From NCBI GenBank assembly GCA_050330975.1, contig JBHJHK010000391.1:1-5455 (forward strand): a stretch of DNA of 5,455 nt, in the 5' to 3' direction. The stretch comes from JBHJHK01 sp050330975 (lineage in GTDB: Bacteria > Pseudomonadota > Gammaproteobacteria > Competibacterales > Competibacteraceae). Positions 4,978-5,455 of the stretch are shown piece after piece. The notes beneath the pieces are model-generated. The model worked only from the letters and a program-made list of their open reading frames with translations. It had not been told where the DNA came from and did no database searches. Position 1 is the first letter of the stretch, and every line of letters begins with the position of its first letter. The position numbers and the translations under genes are program-made.

Positions 4978-5455
4978 ATGACCGGGACGGGATCGGCCTT
5001 CGCAGCCCAAGTGGGCATTACGGTGCTCTACCTGCTGCTATTTGGTGTGGTGTTGTGGCTGGCCAAGCGCCTCAAAGACTGGCTCACCCCCTATAAGCTC
5101 CTCGAGGAACTCATCAAGCGCGACAACCCGGCGGTGGGGTTGATGTTGGGGGGCTATCTCATCGGCGTCGCCTGCGCGTTTGTGGGGGCGGTCATCGGCC
5201 CCTCCCAGGGCTTTTGGTGGGATTTGCTGTTGGTATTGGGCTACGCCGCCCTGGGGGTCCTGTTCCTCAACGTCTCTCGGCTGGTGATGGACCGGTTGCT
5301 GTTTACTCGCCTCTCGAGCTTGGTGGCCATCACCGAACAGCAAAACCTCGCCGTGGCGGCGGTGCGGGCCGGCATCTACGTGGCCACGGGGTTGGTGGCG
5401 GGGGGAGCGGTGAGTGGCCAGGGGGGAGGCGTGCTGAGCGCGGTGGTGTTCTTCG
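4978..5455 (+). CDS. DUF350 (YjfL-type) inner-membrane protein, 3'-partial
   Basis: The frame opens at ATG 4978, with AGGA at 4968-4971 six nt upstream, and runs off the window after 159 complete codons. It encodes hydrophobic helices at about residues 12-29, 53-74, 81-98 and 127-145. The loop after the first helix reads LTPYKLLEELIKRDNPAVGL and leads into GGYLIG, the typical DUF350 signature (TPY, E-L, R-D-N-x-A, G-x-x-I-G). A second, weaker copy of this pattern, ITEQQNLAVAAVRAGIYVATG, starts at about residue 117, as expected for DUF350 proteins built of two repeats. E. coli YjfL is the best-known relative; its role is poorly defined. Tight linkage to the DUF4178-like gene suggests a joint membrane function, possibly with further genes beyond the window. 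Confidence 0.88.
   Translation, partial: MTGTGSAFAAQVGITVLYLLLFGVVLWLAKRLKDWLTPYKLLEELIKRDNPAVGLMLGGYLIGVACAFVGAVIGPSQGFWWDLLLVLGYAALGVLFLNVSRLVMDRLLFTRLSSLVAITEQQNLAVAAVRAGIYVATGLVAGGAVSGQGGGVLSAVVFF

Noticed and set aside
4623..5096. 157-codon plus-strand frame bridging the DUF4178-like and DUF350 genes
   Set aside because: It overlaps two better-supported genes in another frame and is rich in Arg, Gly and Pro without domain features.
3946..5455. Reading the DUF4178/DUF350 pair as a phage-defence system
   Set aside because: No nuclease, toxin, NTPase or other effector domain and no mobile-element signs are visible in the window; an envelope-related role fits better with what is known of these families.

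Overview
This is a GC-rich stretch of bacterial chromosome, mid-60s percent by eye, with two local dips. It holds six protein-coding genes and no sign of rRNA, tRNA, CRISPR, insertion sequences or phage. The gene content fits a proteobacterium, most likely a gammaproteobacterium. The evidence is an MsbA-related exporter ATPase with proteobacterial sequence character and a full-length CnoX/YbbN whose C-terminal end closely resembles the enterobacterial protein. The species cannot be named from the sequence.

Layout. (1) 2-781 (+): the C-terminal ATPase half of an ABC exporter whose start lies outside the window. (2) 920-1789 (+): cnoX, a thioredoxin-TPR chaperedoxin with an intact CGPC site. 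(3) 1790-1985: a compact regulatory region with a consensus TATAAT box inside a terminator-like inverted repeat, a perfect TGTAAC-N5-GTTACA palindrome, and a leader of about 140 nt that can fold. (4) 1986-3017 (+): a 343-residue soluble protein I do not recognise, with a noticeably less GC-rich first 200 bases. (5) 3028-3744 (-): a six-helix voltage-sensor potassium channel converging on gene 4 with a 10 bp gap. (6) 3946-4953 (+): a two-helix membrane-anchored protein with a DUF4178-like domain, divergent from the channel. (7) 4978 to the window end (+): a DUF350 (YjfL-type) membrane protein, cut by the edge, 24 nt after gene 6.

How the parts may work together. The DUF4178-like and DUF350 genes form a tight pair. 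From general knowledge, these families occur with each other and often with PspA-type membrane-stress proteins or polyamine-synthesis genes. The pair shares its upstream region with a Kv-type channel, so membrane potential or envelope homeostasis is a reasonable theme, but this is inference. The ABC exporter and cnoX look like ordinary housekeeping or stress genes. The most original material is the unknown gene at 1986-3017 with its elaborate upstream region, and the membrane-anchored DUF4178/DUF350 pair beside a channel.
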